64,000 nt of DNA from NCBI GenBank assembly GCA_963210315.1, contig OY723303.1:1116001-1180000 (forward strand), written 5' to 3'. The notes under the pieces were generated by a model. It was not told where the DNA came from. It did no database searches and was given only the letters and a program-made list of their open reading frames with translations. This DNA comes from Rhynchopus euleeides (lineage: Eukaryota; Euglenozoa; Diplonemea; Diplonemida; Diplonemidae). Each line of letters starts with the position of its first letter. The stretch's first letter is position 1. Positions 19,733 to 30,125 of the stretch are shown piece by piece. A program made the position numbers and the translations under genes.

Positions 19733-22526
19733 ATGGCCGGCATGCTCAATGACATGGTGGGTGCCGCCGGGTGTGACGGCGGGGGCAACGCGATGGCCAC
19801 TGCGATGAACAAAATGGGCGGCGACATGCGGATGCAGCGCATGGAGCTTGCAGGCCCTGGCATGGCGGAGGATGTGGACGACCTGGCGATGATGTGCCCG
19901 GGGCAGGGGCAGGACTGGGGTGCCGAGTTCCAGCAGATGCAGCACATGCAGCCGATGGAGGGGGACTGGGCTGCAGAGCTGATGATGCAGGGCCCGCAGG
20001 CCCACCAGGCACGGCAAGGCGGTTGGGTCGAGGAGTTCGACCAGCAGCAGCAGCAGCAGGGCGGCGGGTGGGTCGAGGAGTTCGCACAGGAGGAGGTCCA
20101 GACGTTCGGGGTTGCTGGCCAGGAGGACGCCACCTATGAGGCAAAGCTTGCGACGTGCCGCTCGAAGGAGTTCACAGAAATGGTATGCAAGGGTTTTCAG
20201 CCAGGGGGGGGGCTAGGCTGTGCTATACGTTCCACCCCCCCAGCGTATAACGTATTATACGTATTATACGTTGAACGTATTATACGTTAAAATACGTATT
20301 ATACGTTCAGGCAATACTGCACAGGCACCCACGATGCGACTCACACCGGACTTTGGGTTCGTGGCGTCGTTCGTCAGCACTTCGACAGCGTCCCACGCCT
20401 TGTCGGTGCGGTTGCGCTTCTCACCTGACATCGTTACACACCCACGTGCACTTCAGCTGCCTGGGGGATGCAGTGAGAGTCACACTCAACAAGGATATCA
20501 AGGTCACACTCCAAGTCCAGCCACGGACAGCCACTCTGTACGGTGTATGCAAAAATGGGGTGAAAATCCGGAGCGTATAATACGTATTATACGTATTATA
20601 CGTATAGCGTATTATACGTATAGTGCAGCCTAGGGGGGGGGGGGGAGGGTTGGCGGGGAGTGGGGAGTGGGGAGTGGGGGAAGGATTGTGTGCTGGGGGG
20701 GGGGGGGCGCATTCCTGGTTGTCGATGCTGATCTCACTTGTGTCATTGAGCACAGTGTGGGCGAAAGGGAGGCGGGGGGGAGGAGGTATTGTGCCATGCC
20801 GTTCGTACAAACAAAAAACGAAATTCGTCAAGTTTTTTTGTCCCCCCCGACACGCACCCACTCGCAGGGCCGCGTTGCTAACCAGTCCTGGGCTGAGGAG
20901 TTCGACGGTGGGGACAACGAGTGGGTGTCACAGTACCTTAACAACCAGGGCCAGAGCGAAGACTGGGCACAACAGTTCAACGAGGGGGGTGAGGACTGGA
21001 TGCAGCAGTTCAAGGATATGATGGGTGGCGAGGGCGGCGCGCTGGCAGAGGACTACCTGGGGAAGCAGCGCGACTACCAATTCGAGGAGGACAACCCTTA
21101 CATGTTCCACGAGGACCCCTTCACAGAGGGTATGGAGCTGAAGGCGGCGGGGTGCCTGGCACAGGCTGTCCTGGCGTTTGAAGCAACGGTGCGGAAAGAC
21201 GAGACACACCTGCAGGGATGGAAGCAGCTGGGCCTGACTCAGGCAGACAACGAGAAGGAGAAGCACGCCGTTGCCGCCCTGATGCACGCAAAGGGTCTCA
21301 GCCCGCACGACACAGACGTGCTGATGCAGCTGGGCGTCTCCCTCACCAACGAGGGGCACCGTGACGAGGCGACAGACACCTTCCGCGAGTGGATCGCCAG
21401 CCACCCTGTGCACGGAGAGTTCGCAGCGAAGGCCCTTGCTGTGATCGGGATGGGAGACGGGCTGGAGGAGGTGGAAAATCCCCAGGCGATGGACTACTTC
21501 GCACGCCAGGACAAGGACGCAGAGCGTGTCACCAAGGTGTACGAGCATGTCCTGCAGCAGGCGCCTGACCCAGAGCTGCACGGCGCGTTGGGTGTTCTCT
21601 ACCACATGGCGCACCGCTTCGACGATGCGGTGAACCACTACCAAGAGCTGTTGAAGTTCCCCGAGAAGTCGCAGGACTCCAAGCTGTGGAACCGGCTGGG
21701 TGCCATCCTGTCGAATGGTGGGCGCCACCACGATGCCCTGCAGGCGTACAACAGGGCCCTGGACATCAACCCTGGGTTTGTGCGTGCCTACTACAACATC
21801 GGCGTGTCCCACTCGCAGATGGGCAACCACGGCATTGCCGCGCAGTCCTTTGTGAAGGCCCTGGAGATCCAGGGTGGCGGCAGCAGCGGCACATCGCCGA
21901 GCAGCATCAACGCTGGCATGTACATCTGGGATTCGCTGCGCCGTGCCTTCGCAGCCATGGGTAGGCAGGACCTCTACGACCTGACCTGGAAGGTAATGTT
22001 CCATGCAAGCCTTGGGTGGGGGGGGGGGGCAAAGGGGTTGAAGTGATCTTTGTCACATCACGCTGCCCCATTTGTGCAGGGGTGGTGGAGAGGGAGGGGC
22101 TGCTCCAACCTAACAAACCTTGCTTTGCCACAGGTGTGGCTCTATTTTGGGGGTATTTTGGCCAATTTTCGAAATCCTATTTTGGTTTTTTTGCACTTTT
22201 TTTGGGTGCTTTTTTGCACGATTTCTGTGCCTCAGACACAGATTTTGGTGTGATTTTTGCGCTATTTTGATTCACTCGGCCTGACCGATGCATACGATTC
22301 GAAAAAATGGCGAAAAAATCGCTATCAACAACGGTGAACGAATGGAGGTAGATGGGGAAGTGGGAGGACACATCACGCCCTCTCACTGATCGCCATCTGT
22401 ACACTACCTCTCTGTTCAAGGCGGTCAGTGTCACTTGATGGCGCTGCACACAAATCACTGCTACATCCCAGGGCGCCTTCCCTTGTGAGAATAGCGGAAC
22501 TTCTGCGGTTGCAGTTTGGTGGTTGA
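19733..22526 (+). CDS. PEX5: PEX5, peroxisomal targeting signal 1 receptor (three exons)
   Basis: Exons 19733-20182, 20868-21992 and 22515-22526 (both introns GT-AG, phase 0) give 528 residues. The start at 19733 puts a lone Cys at position 14 (AAGCDGGGN), matching the conserved N-terminal Cys that is ubiquitinated for receptor recycling; an ATG at 19703 is less likely. Eight W-x3-F/Y/L pentapeptides bind PEX14/PEX13: WGAEF, WAAEL, WVEEF twice, WAEEF, WVSQY, WAQQF and WMQQF. The rest of exon 2 is the TPR array (for example YNRALDINPGFVRAYYNIGV) that holds SKL-type cargo, ending WDSLRRAF...DLYDLTWK. The last exon is only 12 bases, adding Phe-Gly-Gly-stop, which mirrors the LFGL-type C-terminus of other PEX5 proteins. 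The protein shuttles matrix enzymes into peroxisomes or glycosomes. The third exon is inferred from that similarity. Confidence 0.9.
20183..20867 (+). other. PEX5 intron 1 carrying an AT-palindrome element
   Basis: The 685-bp intron starts GTATGC and ends CTCGCAG; both flanking exons stay in frame (phase 0). Inside, about 20240-20310 and 20573-20625 are arrays of the palindrome CGTATTATACGT and relatives, enclosing roughly 260 bp of GC-rich sequence. This looks like a foldback transposon within the intron. Long G-runs (20632-20710) and a C-run lie near the 3' end. Confidence 0.75.
21993..22514 (+). other. PEX5 intron 2
   Basis: It begins GTAATG after the codons for LTWK and, in this model, ends GGTTGCAG just before TTTGGTGGTTGA. 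The interior is T-rich with no coding signal. Another acceptor (for example CCACAG near 22135) would append a hydrophobic, un-PEX5-like tail, so I prefer the later one. Confidence 0.6.
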
Positions 22527-23274
22527 GGCCGGCGGTGATATCACTTTGGTGACTGTGCTTCCTTCCCCCTGAGCTCGATCAGATCCAGGTCGACCTGGTG
22601 CTGCGTGGCTCCTGGTGTGCCATCTCTTGCATGCCACGGATGCCCACCAAGTCGAACCCGAAACATGACGACCCTTTCGAGATGTCATGGCCGCAAGCCC
22701 GCAAACCCGATCGCATTCGCAAGGTGGTTCGTCTCTTAGAGATCAGTGCTCGGGCCCAGCCTTCCGCGAGGGTGCTGGAACCGCAGCCCCGTACGCGCAA
22801 GGACTTGGCTCCAAGACCAGGCACATGCCACAGGGGGGTGTGGGGGGCGGAGCCCCCCAGCCGCCGGAGGCCACGGTAGCGAACGTCTGTTGGCCTGGCT
22901 CCATAGTCGCATACGCTCAAGTACAACACAACTGACAGATAGCACATGTCGCATGGGGGGACGATAAATTGTCGCGCAAAGACACGCCACAGGGGGGTCT
23001 GGGGGGCGGAGCCCCCCAGCCGCCGGAGGCCACGGTAGGGAACATCTGTTGGTTTGAGCTCGAGAGCAAGCCTCTCACACCGCCCTCCGACCCCCCTCTC
23101 CACCCCCCAGGTGCAACATTTTTTTGCACCCGGAAAATGTGTTCTTTTGACTGTTTGAGCACATCCAAGACCGGGAACATAGAAGAATTCTGCCAATGCC
23201 AAGTAGGGTCACAATAAAACCCAAAGGAAAATGGTGCAAAAAAGTAGTGACCACCACCCCCATCCCCACCTCCG
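22527..23274. other. Spacer with paired GC hairpin repeats
   Basis: No gene seen. It holds two copies of the GC-rich hairpin repeat (22828-22878 and 22987-23037). It also holds the left copy (about 23108-23250) of a ~140-bp direct repeat whose partner lies beyond the hAT copy at about 27876-28018. Confidence 0.55.
22828..23037. repeat. GC-rich hairpin repeat, pair 1
   Basis: Two ~50-bp copies 159 bp apart share CCACAGGGGGGT, the palindrome TGGGGGGCGGAGCCCCCCA, then GCCGCCGGAGGCCACGGTA. The palindrome can form a very stable stem. Four more copies lie at 60314-61473, also in pairs. The unit has no coding sense. Confidence 0.85.
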
Positions 23275-26200
23275 CAGGCCTGGGCGGGGAACCAGCCCTT
23301 TTTCCGGGTTTTTTGGGTCGGGGAACCAGGTTTTTTCTAAGAATTTTTACAAGGGATTTTTTGCTCACCCCCCCACAGGTTTCAGGCGCGTGCCCGTCAG
23401 GCGGGACTTTTTCTATGATTTCTACGATGAAAACCACCCCCCCGCCCCCACCCCCCCCCCCTTCTAAGAACGATGATGGCTCACTCGGAAGTTTCGGCGT
23501 CCGAAACGTACGCCCACTCTCCCCAATCCTCCTCCATGTCGACATCGATGTCGACATGGACGCGGGCCCTTTTCTCCTGGGGCTCCTCGGGGTGCGGCCC
23601 AACCTCCCTCCTGCGCTCTGCCGGTGCCGCCTGTGTGGGAGGCAGCTGCGGCGGTTCTTCCGGCTGAGGTGTGGGGAGTGTCGATGGGGTGCCCGGGGTC
23701 GATGAAGCGGGGAGCTGGAAGGTGACATGTTGCAGGGTGGCTGGAGGCACGACGGGGGGTGCGGCATCTGCAAGCAACGAAGTGAGGAAGGGATCCTCAG
23801 GGACTTCCTCCACGAGGCTGACAATCGACAATGCATCGGCGTTGTCATCTTCCCAGCTGCCGTCCGATTCCTCATCACAATCCTCCACGCCAGCAAATAG
23901 AGAACCCATGGCTGCATCGAGGTCAACGAGCTCCACGGTTGTCAGAGTTGGAAGAGGCGTCAGGGAACGCGCAGTGAAGCGGCGCTTCTTGTTGGCGAGG
24001 AACGTGTTGACTGTTTCTTCAACGATGATCTTGCGCGCCGCGTCATCATGTGACAGCTCTAGAGTGATGCCCAGTTCTTGAGAGATGCTTGCGGCAGAGA
24101 GTGCCTTCCGGAACGATCCCCTCATGCGCGTTACAACTGAAAAAGCAGCCTCCACAAACACAGTCGAGGGTGACAGTGCCACCATGGCCTCAAGCACTAT
24201 CGCAAACGTCGAACTCTCGGATTCCAGCAAGAAGTCGACGACAAACTCTTTCAGAAGGTTCCCCCTGAGATCTGTGCATTCCAACCGCAGCTTCACCCAC
24301 TCCATGCCGATGCTGAGAATCTCTGCCTGGTCGTAACCCAAGCGAGAAGCGAGCGCCATGAGGCACTCGCACGTGCTGTCCTTCCCACTTGTCGCGAAGA
24401 AAGAGCTGAATGAGCGGCAGGGATACTCCTCCCACCTCTTGGCCAGGTCCTTGTAGATGGTGTGGCAGAGCTTTGAGCGCCAGGAAGTCATCTCGGCAAC
24501 TACCCCCGGAGGCAACGATGTGGTTCCCTGGTTCTCATAGAACTTGGCTTCGTGCTTGCCAGGCTGGCGCGCCAGCACCTTATGCACTGTCAGTGCATTC
24601 TGCAGGATGCTCTCCATCGACGAGAGCGACAGGTCTCGCTTCTGCAACGCCTCGCTCACCCCTTTATTGATGTCGAAGACGTCAGCCAAGATGCAAGTCG
24701 AGAGGGAATACTCGGGGGTGAGCTTGTGGAAGAAGAACGGCGGCGGCTGGATCTCCCCGAGCATAGCGACAGTGAAGTCAAAGTTCACCACAGCCGCGTT
24801 CAGGCGACGGAACGTTGCAGCTGCCCAACGCACGGAGTGCTCCTTCGGGAAGGAGAGACATTTCCCACCGGAAATGATCTGCAGAGACTTCTGCCTGGCG
24901 GTTGATCTGAAGAAGGCAAACCAGTGTCGGAGGAGGCGGCTATGTTCAACAACCTTTCGTGTCTTCTTGATGAGGCCGACGGACAGCTGGTGCATGTGGG
25001 CAGCATCATGCACATCGATGAGAGTGCATCCCCACGCGATCTCGAGCTTCCCCCTGAGACTCTTCATCGTTGATGCCCCGTCTGCCGCGAATCCCTTCAG
25101 CGAACGCCGCGCCCACTGCGACAGCTGGAGGCTGTCGAACAACTTGACCAGCTCGTCCTTCTGCGACTCTGCGTCAGCTTTCTTCAAGTCGACTGTGCCC
25201 ACACACCAATCTTTCATAGCACAATCCGTCCTGCTGATCCCCGAAACGATGACGATCATCAAGTCGATGCGGGCGAACGTGGTACCGTCCACCTTCAGGG
25301 TTGCCGCCCGACACGCACGCACCGCACCCACCACTCCCCTCAGGAGCACCTCCCAGAGTATCGTCTGGAACTCCTTCGCGACTTTTCGAGAGTAGTGGGT
25401 GTCCAGGACATGCAGCCCCTTCCGCTTGTCGTCCTGCAACCTCGCACCCACACTGCTCAGCCCCTCCGCCCGTTGCGTCGCCGTTGCCACGTTGTACACC
25501 AGGTTGACCAGACTTGTGTACTGCTCGCTGGTCACCTTCACCTTCGCGCACAGCGTCTGCTTGGGGATATCTGTAGCTGTCACATTGGTGTTTTCACTCC
25601 CAGGCGTGGACAACTGCACTGCTCTCTTGTGCGCCGCACCACCCATGTGGCGGCGGATATTGCTTTGCTGGCGCCCAACTGTCGTGGCAGACATAGACGC
25701 TTCGCCGCGTGCATACCGGAGCAAGTGGGGTTGCTCCGAGAACTCCCCCTCCAGCTGCACCAAGAACGGTGCACACGTGGTGCACCTCCACCTCCCATCA
25801 GGGAGACGCACCACACCGGAGGCTGCAGCGTGGATCTTCCGCTGCTGCTTCTCCTGTATGGCGAGCTGTGCCTGCCGCTGCTGAATCCGAAGGAGACCGT
25901 TCACCATTGAGCCCTCTGGCACGTACTTCTTGTTTGCTGCCATCAAAAGAAGGAAGTGCGCCTTTGCTGTGTCGAAGACAAGCCGCAAGGGGTACTGGGC
26001 CATCAACGACGGAAGAAGCAAGCCGAAGGTGCGAGGCTGTGTGGTGTCGACGATAGAAAAGTGAACATTTAAACCGCGGGATGTGCGGAAAGTCTGCAGG
26101 GCCACTGACGCGGTGTTGGTGTCCAACTCTTCGTCCACGAGGAATCTCGTATCCATCAATCGCGGACGCCTGAGCTTCACCGTGAGGGCCTCCGCTTCGG

Positions 26201-27867
26201 GGGAGTCAACGCCCTCCAGAAGCGCCGCAGCACTGGTACGCGTCGGCTCCGTAATGGGAATTGACCTTGCTAGGCAGTCAAGCACTCGGAGGCAGTAGTG
26301 TCCAGAACTGTATAGATCCCGTTGAACCCACCCTGGTACAAGCCCAATGTTGACGCCTCCGGTTGATTGGGCGAGCTTCATGGCGGTCAGCCATGGGGAC
26401 AGTCGCCCGGCGCTGTCGAACGCGGCGACGTGGCACGCCCCTTCCCCGGTGTAGAAGGCGGCGTGGGGTGCAGGGGCGACAGGGGCGGCGGTGGTAGCTG
26501 CAGGAGAGGCGGCCAGGGGATCCGGAGGAGGAGGCGGCGGCGCATCATGCGAAGCATCGACGTCGTGCCCGTCACCGTCCGATGCCTCACGTGCGTACAG
26601 CACGAGTGCTGGCTTCGCGTTCGCACGATTGAACGGCGCCACAGAGCAATCCGTCACACGATCAGTCGTGATCGACTTCCACTTCAGAGTGGTGGCGGGG
26701 CCACGAGCGCACAGCGTCTCCCAGGCGATCCCCTTCGCGAGGGTCAGCCCGGACTTTGTGCACGATGCACCGACAAACCGGTACCGGTGATTCACCGGCT
26801 GCACCGTGCCCACCTGCACCACCCCGTTGCCGTCAACGCCAAGCTCACGAAGGGCGGAGAGGTCTCTTAATTCCTTGACGTTGACGGTTTCCGCAAGCTC
26901 CGTCAGGTGCTTCTGCTTCTCGCCGGATGCAGAAAACCGCTGCGTCGAGAGGAACAGGAGGTGCGGGGCCTTCTCGACGCAGAACTGCGCAGCCCGGACA
27001 GCACCACATGTGCACGGACCTTGCTTCTCCATAAATTGAGAAGCAACGCGCTGCACCTCGTCCTTCACGACGCCCAACATCACAACCATGCTGTCTGTAA
27101 TAGCTGTGCGGAACTCACCACAAGATGGGCAGCTGTAGACGGTGGCGCTTTTGGTGGTGCAGAGGTGCTTCAGGTGCGGGTGTTTGTGTCCGAGGGCGGA
27201 GAGACTGACGTCAGGGTTGGGTCGCTGCGGGTCCTGCGAGGTGATCATCTGGGGCTCGTTCTCATCGGGGGTTGTGCTCCGCAGGGACTGGAGGAGGTTG
27301 CTCAATACACCTTGGCACTCCCGCAGTACTGTACATGCCAGCAGCTGGAGGATAGTTACAAAGCTGCCACTCCCCGACGCCACCCCCCTACTGGCCCCTT
27401 CAGGCCTGAAAGCCCAAAAGCTCCCGGAGATTTTTGCAGTGGTGCGCACCATATTCGCGGAGTACGTGAGGTTGGGTGAGTGTGAGGTCAGGGTCCTGTC
27501 GAAGGGTAGTCGAGTGGGAATAAATAGGGAGGTCCTCAGGAGTGCAATACAACAGCAATACACAGGCAACACACCAGCAACACGCAAACCGAGGCAAGAG
27601 GAGGTGGGCGGGGTCATCCTGCGGAGTCTCCAGTTGGCCAGCAAGGCGAACTGTACGGGGGAGAGACTTCCCTTCCATCCTTGTGTGCGCCCTGTCGACT
27701 GGGAAAATCTTAGAAAAAAAATTTCCTCTGCGAAAAACCCTTAGAAAAAAAAATTTCCCTTACAAAATTCTTAGAAAAAAACTTTTTTTCCCCGTACAAA
27801 AGTTCTTAGAAAAAAAGTTCAGAATCCTGAAAGTGGGGAACCAGCCCCCCAGTTAGGAACAGCCCTG
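23275..27867 (-). mobile_element. hAT transposon copy 2, intact
   Basis: A 4593-bp element with the same ends as copy 1 and a perfect 8-bp target duplication, CACCTCCG, at 23267-23274 and 27868-27875. It contains one uninterrupted transposase gene on the minus strand. Near-identity with copy 1 and clean duplications at both sites indicate recent transposition. Subterminal TTCTAAGAA-type motifs are repeated several times near each end (for example around 23335 and 27710-27815) and may be transposase binding sites. It lies between two ~140-bp direct repeats of host or other repetitive DNA. Confidence 0.93.
23481..27452 (-). CDS. hAT-type transposase (1323 residues)
   Basis: I chose the ATG at 27452 (MVRTTAKISG). 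The frame is open further upstream, but a TATTTAT box lies 60-70 bases before this ATG. Segments: residues ~100-290 contain CPSCG/CTCG pairs and then a stretch resembling the C-terminal half of a USP domain (YRFVGAS...LKWKSITTDRV...ALVLYAR) without the catalytic His. About 550-610 is a C-x2-C...H-x4-H zinc finger (CTTC...HMGGAAH), the BED/TTF type usual in hAT proteins. About 735-830 carries acidic motifs of the RNase H-like core (GFAADGASTMKSL, HDAAHMHQL). About 1070-1125 is the hAT dimerisation segment (VEAAFSVVTRMRGSFRKALS). An acidic tail ends the protein. Exact DDE residues are not certain by eye. It is much longer than common hAT transposases (600-800 residues). Confidence 0.82.
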   Translation of the reverse strand: MVRTTAKISGSFWAFRPEGASRGVASGSGSFVTILQLLACTVLRECQGVLSNLLQSLRSTTPDENEPQMITSQDPQRPNPDVSLSALGHKHPHLKHLCTTKSATVYSCPSCGEFRTAITDSMVVMLGVVKDEVQRVASQFMEKQGPCTCGAVRAAQFCVEKAPHLLFLSTQRFSASGEKQKHLTELAETVNVKELRDLSALRELGVDGNGVVQVGTVQPVNHRYRFVGASCTKSGLTLAKGIAWETLCARGPATTLKWKSITTDRVTDCSVAPFNRANAKPALVLYAREASDGDGHDVDASHDAPPPPPPDPLAASPAATTAAPVAPAPHAAFYTGEGACHVAAFDSAGRLSPWLTAMKLAQSTGGVNIGLVPGWVQRDLYSSGHYCLRVLDCLARSIPITEPTRTSAAALLEGVDSPEAEALTVKLRRPRLMDTRFLVDEELDTNTASVALQTFRTSRGLNVHFSIVDTTQPRTFGLLLPSLMAQYPLRLVFDTAKAHFLLLMAANKKYVPEGSMVNGLLRIQQRQAQLAIQEKQQRKIHAAASGVVRLPDGRWRCTTCAPFLVQLEGEFSEQPHLLRYARGEASMSATTVGRQQSNIRRHMGGAAHKRAVQLSTPGSENTNVTATDIPKQTLCAKVKVTSEQYTSLVNLVYNVATATQRAEGLSSVGARLQDDKRKGLHVLDTHYSRKVAKEFQTILWEVLLRGVVGAVRACRAATLKVDGTTFARIDLMIVIVSGISRTDCAMKDWCVGTVDLKKADAESQKDELVKLFDSLQLSQWARRSLKGFAADGASTMKSLRGKLEIAWGCTLIDVHDAAHMHQLSVGLIKKTRKVVEHSRLLRHWFAFFRSTARQKSLQIISGGKCLSFPKEHSVRWAAATFRRLNAAVVNFDFTVAMLGEIQPPPFFFHKLTPEYSLSTCILADVFDINKGVSEALQKRDLSLSSMESILQNALTVHKVLARQPGKHEAKFYENQGTTSLPPGVVAEMTSWRSKLCHTIYKDLAKRWEEYPCRSFSSFFATSGKDSTCECLMALASRLGYDQAEILSIGMEWVKLRLECTDLRGNLLKEFVVDFLLESESSTFAIVLEAMVALSPSTVFVEAAFSVVTRMRGSFRKALSAASISQELGITLELSHDDAARKIIVEETVNTFLANKKRRFTARSLTPLPTLTTVELVDLDAAMGSLFAGVEDCDEESDGSWEDDNADALSIVSLVEEVPEDPFLTSLLADAAPPVVPPATLQHVTFQLPASSTPGTPSTLPTPQPEEPPQLPPTQAAPAERRREVGPHPEEPQEKRARVHVDIDVDMEEDWGEWAYVSDAETSE

Positions 27868-28018
27868 CACCTCCGGGTGCAAAATTTTTTTTGGCCACGG
27901 AAAATGTGTTCTTTTGAATGTTTGAGCACATCCAAGACCGGGAACATAAAAATTTTCTGCCAATACCAAGTAGGGTCACAATAAAATCCAAAGGAAAATA
28001 GTGCAAAAAAATAGTGCA

Positions 28019-30125
28019 AAAAAATATTTTTCCCCCAAATTCCTATTTTCATTCCGTGAAATAGATACACGCCTGCTTTGCCACAGCGATTTTTTTTTGC
28101 ACACCTCACCGCCACCACCACCACCACCACCACAGGGAGACGTCTCGCTCGTCTCGGAGTTCCCTGCTGAGGCAGCTGCTCCGGCAGGCAGCCAGTCCTA
28201 GCCAGCAGCTCGGAAATGACCCTCCTCTATTCACTCCTAGCCTAGTTGATTTGACCTCTTGCAGTGCTGCTCTGAAGCCGCTCGGATGTGTGTTCCATGT
28301 GTTTATTATTGCCTCGGCCGGCCAGAGGTGGACGGGTGGCTGTACGGACCTCTTGGCTCTGCGCGAAGGGTCCCCAGCCACTGCGCGGCACAACCAGGAG
28401 GGCCGTCTGCCCCCCCCCCCCCCACCAACCTTGCTGTGCGCTGAAAGCGAGCCGAAACCAGCAGTTTTGTCAAACCACTTACAAACGGCTTGTGCGGGAT
28501 CTCTCCTTGCCGAGTGTTGACGTGACGTCCCGGAGCCGCTCGTTTTAAGCCATTCGAAGGGTAATGGCCCCTTTGTGGCGGTATATTCCATTCGTGTGAG
28601 TGCTTCTGGATCTGTGCTGCGAAAGCTGTGCTTTGTTGAGCAGGACTGTCCACAGATATCGCACTGACTTCATGACTCACGTTGTGTATTGCAGTGCCTG
28701 CCGCCCCGGAGTTCGCTCGGTGGCCGACACGAAACAAATGTTGTCACAAATGAGTGTGGCCTCATTGTGGTGAATTCTGGATGAACCCCACTTGAACGCT
28801 TGTTAGCGCTTGTCGCGCCCAATTTCATCGGCACCAAGATCGTTCAAATATAACAGCGCATATCTTTTCAGCGGAAGACATTTATGGGTGTGTACTGCCT
28901 GGCATTGTGCGTCAAACAGCTATCGATCATCGACGTAGCAGCGACAGCCAGCCGAATGCAGTACGCACACAAGTCCACCCCCCTACCCCCTTCTCCTCCT
29001 TTTGCGACCGTTTTTACATATATTACCCCCCCCCCCCCCTATTCCATCTTGCTCGCGCTGTGGATGCATATTCCGTGCGCAACCAACCCAACCAAAGAAA
29101 GAACCGAATGAAGTGACAGCCCAGAAGGCGAAAAAGCCACATCTCCCCCCCCCCCCCCCCCTTTGCCACACCCCCCCCCCCCTGAAAAACGTTGTGAAGT
29201 TGACAGTGTCGACAGTGTTGACACTGCAGGCCCTGCTATAGCCTCCCACCCCCCCCCCCCCTGACCCTCGCAAATCCGTGTTTTTAGGCAGAGATAGGGG
29301 GGTGGTGGGTGCAGTTGGTGTTTGTGGGAGCGTAGAACTGCCATCAGAATCCACTCGGTGCTTCGCTATCTCCTACGTGAACCTGTTGTGCGGTACAGAG
29401 CTTTGAAAGAAGAGAGAAGATACAAAGGGCTTTCTTTGCATCACCACCCCGTCCTGCTACGGGCCGTCGCAGCTCATGCAACCCTTGTGGTAGGCACGGA
29501 GACAAGGATGATAGACCAAACGGTGGTTCTTATTTCATTTATGGCCCCCCCCCCTACTGCCGCCACCGCCGCCGCTAAACCTGTTTTTTTAATGCGTGTG
29601 AACTTCGCGCCGTGTCAGCAGTGTGCCCCACCCCCCACCTCACTACCCCCCCTACCAAGCTCCCCTCCCTCCCCCTTCCCGACGCAGGCCAGGCCCCGGT
29701 CGACAAGACCCTATTTCTCACAAAGGGCAGGTAGGGTGGGTGGAGACAGAACTACAGTGCCAGGGTAGCGGAGGGTAGTCGTTGGGGTGGTGGTGGTATG
29801 CCCGTACCCGTGTCTGTGTGTGTGTGTGCGTGTGTCTGTGCCCCTGTGTCAGCGTGGGGATGGAGTGATCGGCTTTGGCGGGGAGGGGTGGGGGGGCTGG
29901 GGGGGCTGGGGGGCTGAGAACACGCGGAGAGGGGGGTGTCCGTGGGCTGCCGCCGGCAGCGGTTGTGTCGCTGATGGGCCCATGGGCGTGACCATCCGGC
30001 TGAACAGCCAAAAACCCCCCACCCCTCCCAATGACGTTGACCCCTCCATCCAGAATCCTGCCGCATGGTGCAGGCCGTCTTCCTTTCCAACACAGCCACA
30101 GCCATCGCAGCACTCTACCAAGACA
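28019..30125. other. Intergenic region, no gene recognised
   Basis: Composition alternates between GC-rich stretches and long C-runs (29025-29040, 29143-29162, 29171-29182, 29248-29262). A (CAC)n run is at 28110-28133 and a GT-rich run at 29812-29842. Open frames exist but have biased, shadow-like composition. The last ~60 bases before 30110 are a C/T-rich tract ending CATCGCAG, a probable trans-splice acceptor for the next gene. Confidence 0.45.

Larger units (their letters stand above)
23108..28018. repeat. ~140-bp direct repeats on both sides of hAT copy 2
   Basis: Left copy about 23108-23250 and right copy about 27876-28018 share GGTGCAA..., GGAAAATGTGTTCTTTTGA, GAGCACATCCAAGACCGGGA and TAGGGTCACAATAAAA. 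Identity is high but imperfect. They lie outside the hAT target duplication, so the hAT landed next to or between two copies of an older repeat. The unit is AT-rich and non-coding. Confidence 0.75.
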
